The notes beneath the pieces were generated by a model. That model ran no database searches and had not been told where the DNA came from. It saw nothing but the letters and a program-made list of their open reading frames with translations. A program made the position numbers and the translations under genes. A stretch of DNA of 64,000 bases from Actinobacteria bacterium UBA2272 (GTDB lineage: Bacteria; Actinomycetota; Coriobacteriia; Anaerosomatales; Anaerosomataceae), in NCBI GenBank assembly GCA_002347725.1, contig DDXA01000001.1, positions 62,001-126,000 on the forward strand, read 5' to 3'. Positions 44,825 to 54,279 of the stretch are shown here, piece after piece; position 1 is the first letter of the stretch; each line of letters starts with the position of its first letter.

Positions 44825-46308
44825 GCGCGATCGACCTCTCCGCGCTTTCGGCGCATCAGGTGCGCGATTCGATTGCTGCAGGGGAGTTCACCGCACGCGA
44901 GGCCGCTGAGGCAGCCTACGCGCGCATCGAGGCTCTCGACGGTGACGTCCACGCCTTCCTGCAGCTCACGCCCGAGCTCGCATTCGCGGCGGCCGATCGT
45001 GTCGACACGGCGCGTGCCGCAGGCGATGAACTCCCGTCGCTCGCGGGTGTTCCTGCGGGCATCAAAGACAACATGAACCTCATCGGCACGCGGACCACAT
45101 GCGGGAGCCGCATGCTCGAGAACTACGAGAGCGTCTACGACTGCACGGCGGTCCGCAGGCTGCTCGACGCGGGCGCCCTGCCCATCGGCAAGTGCAACAT
45201 GGACGAGTTCGCGTTCGGCTCGTCTACCGAGAACTCGGCGTACGGTCCCACGCACAACCCGTGGGACCTCGCGCGCGTGCCGGGCGGCTCGTCCGGCGGC
45301 AGCGCTGCGTGCGTGGCCGCAGGCATGACGAGCATCTCGCTCGGCAGCGACACCGGCGGCTCGATCCGCCAGCCAGGCGCGCTCACCGGCACGGTGGCGC
45401 TCAAGCCGACGTACGGGCGCGTGAGCCGCTACGGCGTGGTCGCCTTCGGCTCGTCGCTCGATCAGATCGGGCCGTTCGGCACGAGCGTGGATGACGTGGC
45501 GCTTGCTCTCGAGGCGATCTCGGGCGCCGATTCGATGGATGCCACGTCGTCATCCGAGCCCGTGGGCAGCTACGCAGACGGTCTCGACCAGGGCGTGCGG
45601 GGGCTGCGCGTGGGAATCGTGCGCGACATGCTTGACCTCGAGGGCTGCGGTGCCGAGATACGCGCGTCGGTTGACATGGCCGCCGAGACGTTCGCGGCAC
45701 TCGGCGCCGAGGTCGGCGAGGTGGAGCTCCCGGCCACGCGCCACGGGCTTGCCGCGTACTACATCATCGGCCCGGCCGAGGCGAGTTCTAACCTCGCGCG
45801 CTTCGACGGCATCCGCTACGGTCACCGCGCCGCAGACCCCGCCGACGTGCTCGACCTCTACATGCGTTCGCGCGCCGAAGGCTTTGGTCCCGAGACGATC
45901 CGCCGCATCATGCTCGGCACCTACGCGCTCTCGGCCGGCTACTACGACGCCTACTACGGGCAGGCGCAGAAGGCGCGCACCCTCATCATCGAGGACTTCC
46001 GCGCAGCGTTCGAGCGCTTCGACGTGCTGCTCACGCCCACCACGCCTGAAGTCGCGTTCCGATTCGGCGAGAAGTCCGACCCCTACACGATGTACCTGAA
46101 CGACGTCTACACGATCCCGGTGAACCTCGCCGGCAACTGCGCTATCAGCGTGCCGAGCGGGCTGTGCTCGGCCTCGGGCATGCCGATCGGGCTGCAGATC
46201 ATCGGCGATCATTTCGCCGAGGCGACGCTCCTGCGTGCGGCGGCCGCGTTCGAGGAGGCGACAGGTTTTGATCCGGTGCCGCCGCTCGTCAACTCGCTCG
46301 GCTCCTAG
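44821..46308 (+). CDS. gatA: Asp-tRNA(Asn)/Glu-tRNA(Gln) amidotransferase subunit GatA
   Basis: 495 aa amidase-signature enzyme releasing ammonia from glutamine. Catalytic Lys in GIKDNMNL, cis-Ser and nucleophile Ser in GSSGGSAACVAAG and GSDTGGSIRQP. GTG 44821 overlaps gatC by 4 nt. In the usual operon gatB follows; here a CWB2 gene lies between. Confidence 0.95.
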   Translation: MSAIDLSALSAHQVRDSIAAGEFTAREAAEAAYARIEALDGDVHAFLQLTPELAFAAADRVDTARAAGDELPSLAGVPAGIKDNMNLIGTRTTCGSRMLENYESVYDCTAVRRLLDAGALPIGKCNMDEFAFGSSTENSAYGPTHNPWDLARVPGGSSGGSAACVAAGMTSISLGSDTGGSIRQPGALTGTVALKPTYGRVSRYGVVAFGSSLDQIGPFGTSVDDVALALEAISGADSMDATSSSEPVGSYADGLDQGVRGLRVGIVRDMLDLEGCGAEIRASVDMAAETFAALGAEVGEVELPATRHGLAAYYIIGPAEASSNLARFDGIRYGHRAADPADVLDLYMRSRAEGFGPETIRRIMLGTYALSAGYYDAYYGQAQKARTLIIEDFRAAFERFDVLLTPTTPEVAFRFGEKSDPYTMYLNDVYTIPVNLAGNCAISVPSGLCSASGMPIGLQIIGDHFAEATLLRAAAAFEEATGFDPVPPLVNSLGS

Positions 46309-46391
46309 CACGGCCGCTGCCCGTTTGTGGGAAGATGATTCTCGTAGTCATCGCGCGTGCTGGGGGGCGCGCCGGAGACGGGAGGACTGTC

Positions 46392-48308
46392 ATGCGCAGA
46401 GCGCTCACGCCGTTGTTGCTCGCAATCGTCTCGGTAGTTGTTGCGAGCGCGATGCCTGCGGCTGCCGCCGGACCCGTGACGGTCACCTGGGAGCGGAACT
46501 GGGGCAGCACGAATGCAGACGCGGCGCTGCTGACGGACGGTCAGTTCCGCTACCCGACTGACGTTGCGGTCGACAAGTGGGGACGCGTCTTTGTTGCCGG
46601 TGGTGAAAGCGGCGACCACCGGATCCAGATGTTCTCATCCGATGGGACGTTTCTTGATGCCGTAGGGACTGTCGGTGCTGGCTCGGCCCTCCTAGACAGT
46701 CCCATGTGCGTGACCACCGACCGCTGGGGCCACGTCTACGTCGGCGAGAAGGGCAACGGCCAGCGCATCCACATCTTCAACCCGGGACTCTATAGCGACG
46801 TGCGGACGATCGATGGCGTGGGCACATCCGGGGTATCCGAACCGCTCCGGATCGCCGTGGCTCTTGATGGGACGATCTATCTGGCCGACTCAGGGTACGA
46901 GATCAAGACCTGGGACTGGTTCGGCACGTTCGGTGGCTCGTGGACCACGCTCGGGGTCCACACGCGCGGCATGGGGTTGGCGCACGACGGCAATGTCTAC
47001 ACGACGACCGATACTCATGCCGGCATCACCAACTCCGTCATCAAGTACGACCGCCATGGTGACTACATCACGAACTGGGGAGGCGAAGGAACGGATCCGG
47101 GGGAATTCCGGAGACCGTACGACGTCGAGGTGGACCCGCTTGAGCGCTCGTACGTGATCGAAGCGGAGGGCGTGCGCGCGCAGGTCTTCGAGCCGGACGG
47201 CACGCACCTCGCGACGTTCGGCGCTCCGGGAGCCGGAGACGGGCAGTTCCAGTGGCCGTACGGGATCGCGGTCGGCCCCAACCGTACGGTGTATGTCGCA
47301 GACACATTCAACCATCGAATCTCCAAGTGGAACGTGGGCGCGTCCACCGAGGTTGCCGAGATCGAAGGTGACACGCGCTACACCACGGCGGTCGCCGCAT
47401 CGCAGAAGGCATATCCCGACCCCGACGCGGTGGACATCGTGGTGATTGCCACCGGCGCCAACTGGCCCGACGCGCTTGGCGGAGCCGCACTTGCCGGCAC
47501 GGTGAACGGGCCGCTGCTGCTCACGACGCGAGACACGCTTCCTGCCGCCGTAGCCGACGAGATCGCGCGGCTCGAGCCGAAGCGCGTCTACGTCCTTGGC
47601 GGCAGCGATGTCGTGAGCGACGCGGTGATGGACGCTGCCAAGGCGCTCACCACGATGAACATCGCCACGCGTCTGGAGGGTCCGACGCGCTACGAGACAG
47701 CCATCGAGATCGCCGACGAGGTCAAGGCGATGCGCGGAGTCGAGTACGACGGCACGGCGTTCGTGTGCACCGGCGAGAACTTCCCCGATGCGCTCGCCGC
47801 TTCGCCCATCGCCGCGGCCAACGGCTGGCCGATCTACCTGACGCCCACGGCCGCTCTGCCGGCATCGGTTGCCACTGCGATGATCACCAACAGCTGGGGC
47901 GGTAACCCGACCAACCACGGCTACATCATCGGTGGCGAGGCAGTCGTGAGTGCGGAGGTCGAGGAGACGCTCAACGAGGCGCCGTTCATAGGCTTCGGCC
48001 GTTTCTGGGGTGACACGCGGTATGAGACGGCAGCGGCCGTTGCGGAGATCGGCTTCGAGGGCATGGGCATGCTGTGGAGCCGTCCCGCACTGGCCACGGG
48101 TGAGAACTTCCCCGATGCGCTTGCAGGCGGCGTGCTCCAGGGCAGCGACTACAGCGTGATGCTGCTCACGAGGGGCGGCGCGCTCAGCCCCGAGGCGGCC
48201 GCGATGCTGACTGAGTACAAGGACCACATCTACGAGATCAGATTCCTGGGCGGTTCGGACGTGGTGACACCCGCGGTCCGCACGGCGGCCCGGGCCCTTC
48301 TCTGGTAG
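46392..48308 (+). CDS. Secreted surface protein: NHL-repeat propeller plus three CWB2 repeats
   Basis: 638 aa. Signal peptide (RRALTPLLLAIVSVVVASAMPAAA), about 290 residues of NHL repeats (YPTDVAVDKWGRVFVAG, SPMCVTTDRWGHVYVG, RPYDVEVDPLERSYVIE, WPYGIAVGPNRTVYVAD), then three CWB2 units with DTRYTTA, TRYETA and DTRYETA starts and NFPDAL/NWPDAL cores. ATG 46392 follows GGAGG. It is inserted between gatA and gatB. Probable wall-anchored binding protein; ligand unknown. Confidence 0.9.
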   Translation: MRRALTPLLLAIVSVVVASAMPAAAAGPVTVTWERNWGSTNADAALLTDGQFRYPTDVAVDKWGRVFVAGGESGDHRIQMFSSDGTFLDAVGTVGAGSALLDSPMCVTTDRWGHVYVGEKGNGQRIHIFNPGLYSDVRTIDGVGTSGVSEPLRIAVALDGTIYLADSGYEIKTWDWFGTFGGSWTTLGVHTRGMGLAHDGNVYTTTDTHAGITNSVIKYDRHGDYITNWGGEGTDPGEFRRPYDVEVDPLERSYVIEAEGVRAQVFEPDGTHLATFGAPGAGDGQFQWPYGIAVGPNRTVYVADTFNHRISKWNVGASTEVAEIEGDTRYTTAVAASQKAYPDPDAVDIVVIATGANWPDALGGAALAGTVNGPLLLTTRDTLPAAVADEIARLEPKRVYVLGGSDVVSDAVMDAAKALTTMNIATRLEGPTRYETAIEIADEVKAMRGVEYDGTAFVCTGENFPDALAASPIAAANGWPIYLTPTAALPASVATAMITNSWGGNPTNHGYIIGGEAVVSAEVEETLNEAPFIGFGRFWGDTRYETAAAVAEIGFEGMGMLWSRPALATGENFPDALAGGVLQGSDYSVMLLTRGGALSPEAAAMLTEYKDHIYEIRFLGGSDVVTPAVRTAARALLW

Positions 48309-48334
48309 GCCGGCACCCGCACGTGGGGTGATGG

Positions 48335-48365
48335 GGTGGGGCGGCCCGAAAAGGACCGCCCCACC
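48335..48365 (+). terminator. Hairpin terminator after the NHL-CWB2 gene
   Basis: Perfect 10-bp inverted repeat GGTGGGGCGG (48335-48344) / 48356-48365 with an 11-nt loop that may itself pair, followed by a pyrimidine-rich GGCTTCTTCT. It separates this gene from gatB, which therefore probably has its own promoter in the short gap. Confidence 0.7.
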
Positions 48366-48471
48366 GGCTTCTTCTCGGTCACCCTCGCCTCGCTCGGGTA
48401 GAATCGGAGCGGCACGTGCACCGGGAGCGCAGCACGGCGTGCTCGCACACATCCACGAGGGGAGTCCCGCG

Positions 48472-50037
48472 TTGGCGAAAGACCGGCTCACCGAAGTCCT
48501 CATACGCTACGAGGCCGTCATCGGCCTCGAGATCCATACCGAGATAACCGCGGTGAACACGAAGATGTTCTGCGGCTGTCCGGTCGCCTTTGGCGGAGAG
48601 CCCAACACGCGCGTGTGCCCTGTCTGCCTCGGCATGCCGGGCGCACTGCCGGTTCCCAACGAGGCCGCCATCGAGTGGACCGTGATCGCCGGGCTGGCCA
48701 CCGAGTGCGATATCGCGCTGTGGAGCCAGTTCCACCGCAAGCAGTACTTCTATCCCGACATGCCCAAGGACTACCAGATCTCCCAGTACGACCTGCCCTT
48801 CTGCAGCGGGGGATTCGTGGACATCGAGGTCGACGGCGACGGCGTGGCCGAGCGTGCCGACCTCGGCGGTGCACTGGCGTTCGTGGGCCCCGAGGCGGTG
48901 CCCGAAGACGGCGGCTATCGCGCGAGGATCGGGATCACGCGTATCCACCTCGAGGAGGATACCGGCAAGATGGTGCACGTTGGCGGCTCCGAGGGTCGCA
49001 TCGCGGGCGCCACACACTCGCTCGTGGACTTCAACCGCGCGGGGACGCCGCTTATGGAACTCGTGAGCGAGCCCGACATCCGTACGCCCGAGGAGGCACG
49101 CCGATTCGCGCAGAAGCTGCGCTCCATCTGGCTCGCACTCGGCGTGAGCGACTGCAGCATGGAGGAAGGCTCGATGCGCGTGGACGCCAACGTGTCGGTG
49201 CGCCTGCGTGGTGCGACCGGGCTCGGCACCAAGAGCGAGGTCAAGAACATGAACTCGTTCAAGTCGCTCCACGACGCCATCGCCTACGAGATCGTCCGCC
49301 AGGCCGACCTGCTCGATGCGGGCAGCCGCGTCGTGCAGGAGACGCGGCACTGGGACGCCGGCGCCAAGCGCACCAGCGGCCTGCGAAGCAAAGAAGAGGC
49401 GCACGACTACCGCTACTTCCCGGAGCCGGACATGGTGCCGTTCAGCTTCGATCCTGCATGGATCGCCGGGCTTGCCGAGAGCCTGCCCGAACTGCCCGAC
49501 GCGCGGCGCGACCGGTACATGGCCGAGTTCGGCCTGCCCAAGCACGATGCGGCGGCACTCTCCGCCGAGCACGCCCTTGCATGCTACTTCGAGGATGCGG
49601 TTGCACTTGCCGGTACCGATCGAGCCAGACTGGTCGCCAACTGGATGCTCGGTGATCTCGCGGCGCACCTCAACGCCGAGGGGATCGAGATTGGATCCTC
49701 TCGGGTGACCGCGGCGATGCTGGCCGAACTCGTGGGCCTCATCGAGGACGGCACGATCTCGGGCAAGCAGGCGAAGGAGGTCTTCGCCGACGCGGCTGTT
49801 TCAGGCGACGCGCCGGGCGCGATCGTCGAGGCCCGGGGCATGAAGCAGGTCTCGGACACCTCCGCCATCGAAGCCGTCGTGCGGAACGTGATCGACGCGC
49901 ATCCGGACGAAGCCGCGAACTACCGCGCCGGCAAGACGGGACTTATCGGCTTCTTCGTCGGCCAGGTCATGCGCGAGATGCGTGGCCAAGGCAACCCCGC
50001 CGTCGTCAACGAGGTCGTGCGGCGGCTGCTCGGGTAG
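48472..50037 (+). CDS. gatB: Asp-tRNA(Asn)/Glu-tRNA(Gln) amidotransferase subunit GatB
   Basis: About 521 aa. Seen: YEAVIGLEIHTEI, CGC P-type zinc residues (FCGCPVAFG, CPVCLGMPG), HRKQYFYPDMPKDYQISQYD, GITRIHLEEDTGK, and the YqeY tail. The best start is the rare TTG at 48472, 8 nt after GAGGGGAG; GTG 48439 is possible but has a poorer ribosome site. Binds the misacylated tRNA and phosphorylates its Glu/Asp. Convergent with a CWB2 gene, 15-nt gap. Confidence 0.94.
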   Translation: MAKDRLTEVLIRYEAVIGLEIHTEITAVNTKMFCGCPVAFGGEPNTRVCPVCLGMPGALPVPNEAAIEWTVIAGLATECDIALWSQFHRKQYFYPDMPKDYQISQYDLPFCSGGFVDIEVDGDGVAERADLGGALAFVGPEAVPEDGGYRARIGITRIHLEEDTGKMVHVGGSEGRIAGATHSLVDFNRAGTPLMELVSEPDIRTPEEARRFAQKLRSIWLALGVSDCSMEEGSMRVDANVSVRLRGATGLGTKSEVKNMNSFKSLHDAIAYEIVRQADLLDAGSRVVQETRHWDAGAKRTSGLRSKEEAHDYRYFPEPDMVPFSFDPAWIAGLAESLPELPDARRDRYMAEFGLPKHDAAALSAEHALACYFEDAVALAGTDRARLVANWMLGDLAAHLNAEGIEIGSSRVTAAMLAELVGLIEDGTISGKQAKEVFADAAVSGDAPGAIVEARGMKQVSDTSAIEAVVRNVIDAHPDEAANYRAGKTGLIGFFVGQVMREMRGQGNPAVVNEVVRRLLG

Positions 50038-50052
50038 CGGTCGCTGACCCCC

Positions 50053-52347
50053 TCACGGGAGTATCAATCGACCCAGCACTGCATCTGCCACGCTGCTGCT
50101 GACCGCCGAGGTCCCGCCAAGCACGACCGGTCTGTGGATGCGAAGCCATCGATCGTCGATGAACGTCGCGTCTGTCGTCGGTAACGCCGCCGAGCGTGTC
50201 AGCACGAGCGCCTGACCGCGGGCACCGCATGCCGCGCCTCCCGCGAGCCCGTCCGGGAACTGTTCGCCGGTTGCGATACCGACTCGCTGCGGACGCAGCT
50301 CGCCCCACGTGAGCGCTTGTCCGGCGATGAGCGTGGCGGTCTCGTAGCGGTCCGCGCCGCCGAGCCGCAGCGGTTCCTCGCTTCCGTCCAGCGTGTCGAG
50401 CTCGTCGAACACGGCGTCGCTCACCGCGCTCTCCGATCCGCAGACGACGAAGTACGAGAGCCCGAGGTCCTCGGCGGCTGCGCGTGTAACGGGCGGCAGC
50501 TCGGCGGTCCGCGTAAGCAGCACAGGTGTCCGCGCGGCGTATGCCCACGGTGAGGCCGCGAGGGCGTCAGGGTAGAGGTCGCCGCGGGCGACGAAAGCGG
50601 TGTTCTCGCGTGCCCATGGGCCGAGCACGTCGATGGTCTCCCGAGCCACAAGAGCCGCAGTCTCGTAACGGTCCGAGCCACCGAGCCGCCGGACGTCGTA
50701 GCCGGCATCGAGGAGCTCGTCCTCCACGGCCTGACCCACCGCCGAGGTGCCACCCACGATGTAGACGCCGCGGACGCCCCAGTCTGCCAGTAAGGTTGCG
50801 ACGGCGGGATGGAGGGCTGTCTTCGGTGTGAGGAGGAGCGCCCCCTCGACTGCGCCCGCCAGCGCGGATGCGGACAGCGCATCCGGGAACGCCTCACCGG
50901 TGGTGATCACGGTCCAGGCACACCCCGCCGGCAGCGTCTCCTTCCACGCGGCGATGGCTGTCGCATACCGGTCGGCACCCCACCACCGGTCGAGACCGAG
51001 CGGGGGAGCCTCGTAGGCGCCCATGTCCACATCGGCACCGACGAACGGATTGCCATCGGCGACGCGCAAGAAGCCGTCGAGGTCGTGGGACGGGATGTCC
51101 GGCGGGGTGGACACGGGGTCGCCGGTGTCGATGCACGGCGACGTGCGCTGGAGGCGAAGATCGGGCCAGTCGAGCGTGGGGTCGGCGAACTGCGGGTCGT
51201 CATGGATCGTGCCGGCGCCGGTCACGGCGGGGTTCTCTATGCACGAGTGGTACACGCCGTGAAACCCAACCACGTCAGCGAGCTCATGGTTCCACACGAT
51301 GCTGCTGCGGATGATCCGACTGCCGGTGCCCGTGCCCTGGATGCCGTGCGCGCCGGACGTCGAGCGGTTGCCCCAGACAGTGGAGCACTCGATCAGCGTC
51401 GGGGTGTCGACCGTCAGGATGGCGCCGTTCAGACCCCCGGCGTGGTTCTTGGCGATCACACTGTTGACGATCGATGCCTGAGAGGTGTTGACCGCCATGA
51501 CGCCGCCGGCGCCACCGCCGGCTTCGTTGAACATGATGATCGAGTTCACCACATGCAACTCGTGCAAGTCCTCGGCATGGATGCCGCCGGCGCTCTTCGG
51601 CGGGTCGACGCCCTGATTGAACATGATGAGACAGCCCTGCACCCAGACGTCGCCGTCGAAACCAGGCCATGACGATGCGTAGATGCCGCCTCCGCTACCG
51701 CTGGCGCGGTTGTCCGAGATGACGCAGTCCGTGATGTACACCGCGGCTTTGGGGTCGATGACCTGGATCCCGCCGCCGTTGACAAGCGTTGGAGAAGCGG
51801 TCGTTCGATAGTCGTGGATCCAGCAGTCCCGTATCGTAGGGCCACCGGTGTCGCCCGTCAGGTCGACGACCACGGCAGCGGGCCTCCAGTCGGTTGCGAC
51901 GAGTTCTTCTCCATCGATCTCGAATCCCTCAAGCAGCGTATGGCCGTCGCATGCCTCAAGGAGGAAGACGCCACGGTCTGGCCGTGACAGCACGCGCGGC
52001 CTGCCCGGACCCCAGGCGCGCAACGCGACGCCGCTCTTCAGGCGGATCGGGTAGTCCTCCCCGTGGGTGGGCCCGTACTCTCCGGGAAGGACCCAGATCG
52101 TGTCGCCGGCGTACGCGCGAACCATCGCCTCGCGGATGCTGCGAAACGGCGCGGCCCGCGTGCCGAGGCCTGACATGTCGCTGCCATCGGGCGACACCCA
52201 GATCTCCGCGGCCGGTGGTGCAGCGTGGGCCGACGGCACAAGTGCGAGAGATAGCGCGAGCACGACGCCGAGGACTGCCCGGTTGACGAGGCGCGGCGCG
52301 CGGCGGTCCTCCACCCGGGTGCGCGACGCGCGGTGGAATGCGGTCAT
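50053..52347 (-). CDS. Secreted surface protein: right-handed beta-helix plus three CWB2 repeats
   Basis: About 764 aa. Signal peptide (LGVVLALSLALVPSAHA), a DUF1565/pectate-lyase-like beta-helix of about 400 residues with WVSPDGSDMSGLGTRAAPFRSI and coil repeats ending in N/D (VYITDCVISDNRASGSGGGI, VVNSIIMFNEAGGGAGG), then three CWB2 units with DRYATA, DRYETA and DRYETA starts and AFPDAL/LYPDAL/QFPDGL cores. ATG 52347 follows GGGGAGG. The beta-helix suggests carbohydrate binding or cleavage at the surface; catalytic residues not assigned. Confidence 0.9.
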   Translation of the reverse strand: MTAFHRASRTRVEDRRAPRLVNRAVLGVVLALSLALVPSAHAAPPAAEIWVSPDGSDMSGLGTRAAPFRSIREAMVRAYAGDTIWVLPGEYGPTHGEDYPIRLKSGVALRAWGPGRPRVLSRPDRGVFLLEACDGHTLLEGFEIDGEELVATDWRPAAVVVDLTGDTGGPTIRDCWIHDYRTTASPTLVNGGGIQVIDPKAAVYITDCVISDNRASGSGGGIYASSWPGFDGDVWVQGCLIMFNQGVDPPKSAGGIHAEDLHELHVVNSIIMFNEAGGGAGGVMAVNTSQASIVNSVIAKNHAGGLNGAILTVDTPTLIECSTVWGNRSTSGAHGIQGTGTGSRIIRSSIVWNHELADVVGFHGVYHSCIENPAVTGAGTIHDDPQFADPTLDWPDLRLQRTSPCIDTGDPVSTPPDIPSHDLDGFLRVADGNPFVGADVDMGAYEAPPLGLDRWWGADRYATAIAAWKETLPAGCAWTVITTGEAFPDALSASALAGAVEGALLLTPKTALHPAVATLLADWGVRGVYIVGGTSAVGQAVEDELLDAGYDVRRLGGSDRYETAALVARETIDVLGPWARENTAFVARGDLYPDALAASPWAYAARTPVLLTRTAELPPVTRAAAEDLGLSYFVVCGSESAVSDAVFDELDTLDGSEEPLRLGGADRYETATLIAGQALTWGELRPQRVGIATGEQFPDGLAGGAACGARGQALVLTRSAALPTTDATFIDDRWLRIHRPVVLGGTSAVSSSVADAVLGRLILP

Positions 52348-52444
52348 GACGCCTCCCCTCAGTGGCATCTCCGCAGGTCCCCCCTCCGGCTATACCCACG
52401 TCTGGCGGATCAGACTCGCTCGAAGCGAGGTCAGCCGGTCGATC

Positions 52445-53392
52445 TCATTCGGCGGGCACTCCGGGATAGCGGTATTCCCAGTACAGGAGAGACCAGCCGT
52501 CGCCGCTATCCTCGTACGTCGCGTAGACATGCGGGCTGATCTCGTCGATCGCGTACGCGCGCCAGGTCGTGATCTTCACGTACCAGGTGTCTGAGCCCTC
52601 TGCCCACGGCGCCATCTCCATGACCACGCTGTCGGGCCAGTCCGCGCCGACCGTCGTCCAGAGTTCGGCTACCGACGGATCACTGAGGTCGAGTGTTTCG
52701 CTCGTCCACTGTGGTCGGTAGAGCAGTTCGCGCTCGCCGTCGGCGACCGTGGTCACCGAGTCGGTCTCGGATTGCTGGAAGGCGATCCCGTCGCCGACCA
52801 TCTGGTCGCTCTGGAGGTAGAGCTCCACGGCCGCGAACACGCGGTCGCCCGGCGCGCGCTCACCGCGGACCAGCACGAGATCCGCGTAGAACCAGTCGGC
52901 CTCGGCATCGTAATAGCCGTCCCGCCAGGCGATGTCCGTCGCGGTCAGGCCCGGCGCAGCAGCGGCCATGCCCTCGTCGATCATCGGGAGTCTGTCCTCA
53001 GGCGGAGCGCCGAGCGCGGCGCCGACGGGTGGGTCCCAGGCGAGCCACTCGGCGGTGCGTGTATCGCTGGCCACGCCGCTGTCTCGGTCGCTTTCCCATG
53101 CCGTCTCGTTGTCCGGAAGGAGCGTGACGGTCCCCGTATCGTCTTCGGCCACGCTGAAAGCCATCACCGCAAGGGCGACCGACACGGCGCAACCGCACAT
53201 GACAAGGGCGATGACGACCCCGATGGCGGTCGCAAGCGGCTTGCGCGGCCCGGTGCCGGATGTGGATGCGTCGCGGGTCGATCGGGGAGGGGTGATGCTC
53301 GCGGCGCCGAACGACTCAGGTCCGTACGAGCGTGGTGCCGGCGAAGGGGAGTAGTCCGGTGGAGGATCGTATCGGGGTTCCGAGTGAGCCAT
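52445..53392 (-). CDS. Membrane-anchored protein with Pro/Ser-rich N-terminus, unknown function
   Basis: About 315 aa. Cytoplasmic, disordered N-terminus rich in Pro, Ser and Gly (about 1-50), one membrane helix (ATAIGVVIALVMCGCAVSVALAVMAF), then a ~210-residue extracytoplasmic domain with many Trp and acidic residues (DLVLVRGERAPGD, WRDGYYDAEADWFYADLVL, WYVKITTWRAYAI). This plan resembles actinobacterial surface proteins whose soluble tail precedes the membrane helix. No family recognised. ATG 53392 with AGAGGA about 7 nt upstream. Confidence 0.75.
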   Translation of the reverse strand: MAHSEPRYDPPPDYSPSPAPRSYGPESFGAASITPPRSTRDASTSGTGPRKPLATAIGVVIALVMCGCAVSVALAVMAFSVAEDDTGTVTLLPDNETAWESDRDSGVASDTRTAEWLAWDPPVGAALGAPPEDRLPMIDEGMAAAAPGLTATDIAWRDGYYDAEADWFYADLVLVRGERAPGDRVFAAVELYLQSDQMVGDGIAFQQSETDSVTTVADGERELLYRPQWTSETLDLSDPSVAELWTTVGADWPDSVVMEMAPWAEGSDTWYVKITTWRAYAIDEISPHVYATYEDSGDGWSLLYWEYRYPGVPAE

Positions 53393-53596
53393 GTGGCTGT
53401 CCTCTCGCAACGGCTGGCTGAAGCGACTATACCCGCTTGGAGGTCCGTGGGCGGCGTGCCGAGGCGCGCAAACGCCCCGAGCCGTGTGCAATGCGCCCGT
53501 TCGTCTCTCACAAGTGCCGTTCAGCGTACAATTACGACCGTTAGACCAGATTGCGCTACCGTTGAGCGACAACATGGACATTTCACGAATTGCCTC
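53393..53596. other. 204-nt non-coding stretch, no clear feature
   Basis: Upstream of the membrane-protein gene and of the structured RNA. No credible open frame. It holds the presumed promoter of the minus-strand gene, and at 53552-53570 a minus-strand motif resembling a tRNA D-arm that does not continue into a tRNA. Confidence 0.4.
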
Positions 53597-53625
53597 TTGC
53601 GCACCGCCAGACGGTAGTCTAGAGT
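53597..53625 (+). promoter_or_regulatory. Promoter of the structured RNA
   Basis: TTGCGC (53597-53602), 17-nt spacer, TAGAGT (53620-53625). The predicted start, about 7 nt later, coincides with the first base of the RNA's closing stem (53632). Confidence 0.6.
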
Positions 53626-53631
53626 TGGTCT

Positions 53632-53838
53632 TGTCCCGAGAGGTCGGACGGGCGAACCGCGAAGGGTAGCGTACCAGTAGCTGCCGGCGGGGTGTGTAAG
53701 CGGAAGGCACGCGCAAGCTGGCCGGAGGCTCGCAGGCTCCAAGGGTGTGAAACGGGAAGCTGCAGGTAGCGGATCTCGCTGGCGAGGTCTCTCGGGACAC
53801 TTCTTTGCCTTCAGAACCCCGCCACCGGTCGGGGTTCT
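53632..53838 (+). ncRNA. Probable free-standing structured RNA, 6S-like architecture
   Basis: No coding sequence lies in 53393-53852. From 53632 a G+C-rich region begins with TGTCCCGAGAG (53632-53642), which pairs perfectly over 11 bp (14 with wobble) with CTCTCGGGACA (53789-53799), closing about 168 nt. Inside are further possible helices (GCCGGC with GCTGGC; GGTAGCGTACC; AGCG/CGCT around GATCT). A terminator hairpin follows at 53813-53838. A closing stem at the very 5' end, a large interior and an own promoter are the layout of 6S RNA, but the conserved 6S bubble cannot be verified by eye; RNase P, tmRNA and SRP RNA signatures are absent. The class is open. Confidence 0.6.
53813..53838. terminator. 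Bidirectional terminator between the RNA and a convergent gene
   Basis: Perfect 9-bp inverted repeat AGAACCCCG (53813-53821) / CGGGGTTCT (53830-53838), 8-nt loop, followed by TTGCGTTT on the plus strand. Serves the RNA on the plus strand and the gene at 53853 on the minus strand. Confidence 0.75.
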
Positions 53839-53852
53839 TGCGTTTCCGGGCC

Positions 53853-54200
53853 TCAGTCGCCGCCGGGCATAAGGCCGCCGTACTCCTCGCGGACGACGTC
53901 CCGGAGCACCTGTGCGCGTGCAAGCGGATCGAGCCCCTCGAGCTCGGCTGTGATGAAGGCGCGGCTCCAGGCGATGCGCTCCCCGCGAACATCGAAGGTC
54001 ACATCAGTCAGCATCACGAGCCCGGCTGCAAGCAGCGCGCCCGGGACGGCGAACGCGAAGAAGCCACGTCGGCCGCGCACGAGCATGAGCACGAGCGCGG
54101 CGATGCCGAGTCCGATGACGCCGGCACCGGCACCCGCTTCTACGAGTGACTTTCGGGGGATCTCCTCCCGCCACCGTTCGACGGTCTCACGAACGTCCAT
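53853..54200 (-). CDS. Small membrane protein of unknown function
   Basis: 115 aa: amphipathic N-terminus (VRETVERWREEIPRKSL), two hydrophobic segments (GVIGLGIAALVLMLV and FFAFAVPGALLAAGLVMLT), then a soluble acidic tail ending in VVREEYGGLMPGGD. ATG 54200 follows AGGAGGATCC. No family recognised. Divergent from the MFS gene. Confidence 0.7.
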   Translation of the reverse strand: MDVRETVERWREEIPRKSLVEAGAGAGVIGLGIAALVLMLVRGRRGFFAFAVPGALLAAGLVMLTDVTFDVRGERIAWSRAFITAELEGLDPLARAQVLRDVVREEYGGLMPGGD

Positions 54201-54279
54201 CGGATCCTCCTATCGTTGAGCACTGTATCGGGTATGTACCCGCACCTGCGGTACACTGCTGGCGATCGAGGGAGGAATC

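Noticed and set aside
53540..53580. tRNA gene on the minus strand
   Set aside because: A D-arm-like GCTCAACGGTAGC sequence is present, but no anticodon stem, T-loop or CCA end follows; at most a decayed fragment.
53632..53838. RNase P RNA, tmRNA or SRP RNA
   Set aside because: Too short for RNase P or tmRNA, and the GAGGAAAGTCC, tmRNA-end and SRP GGAAGCAGCC motifs are missing.
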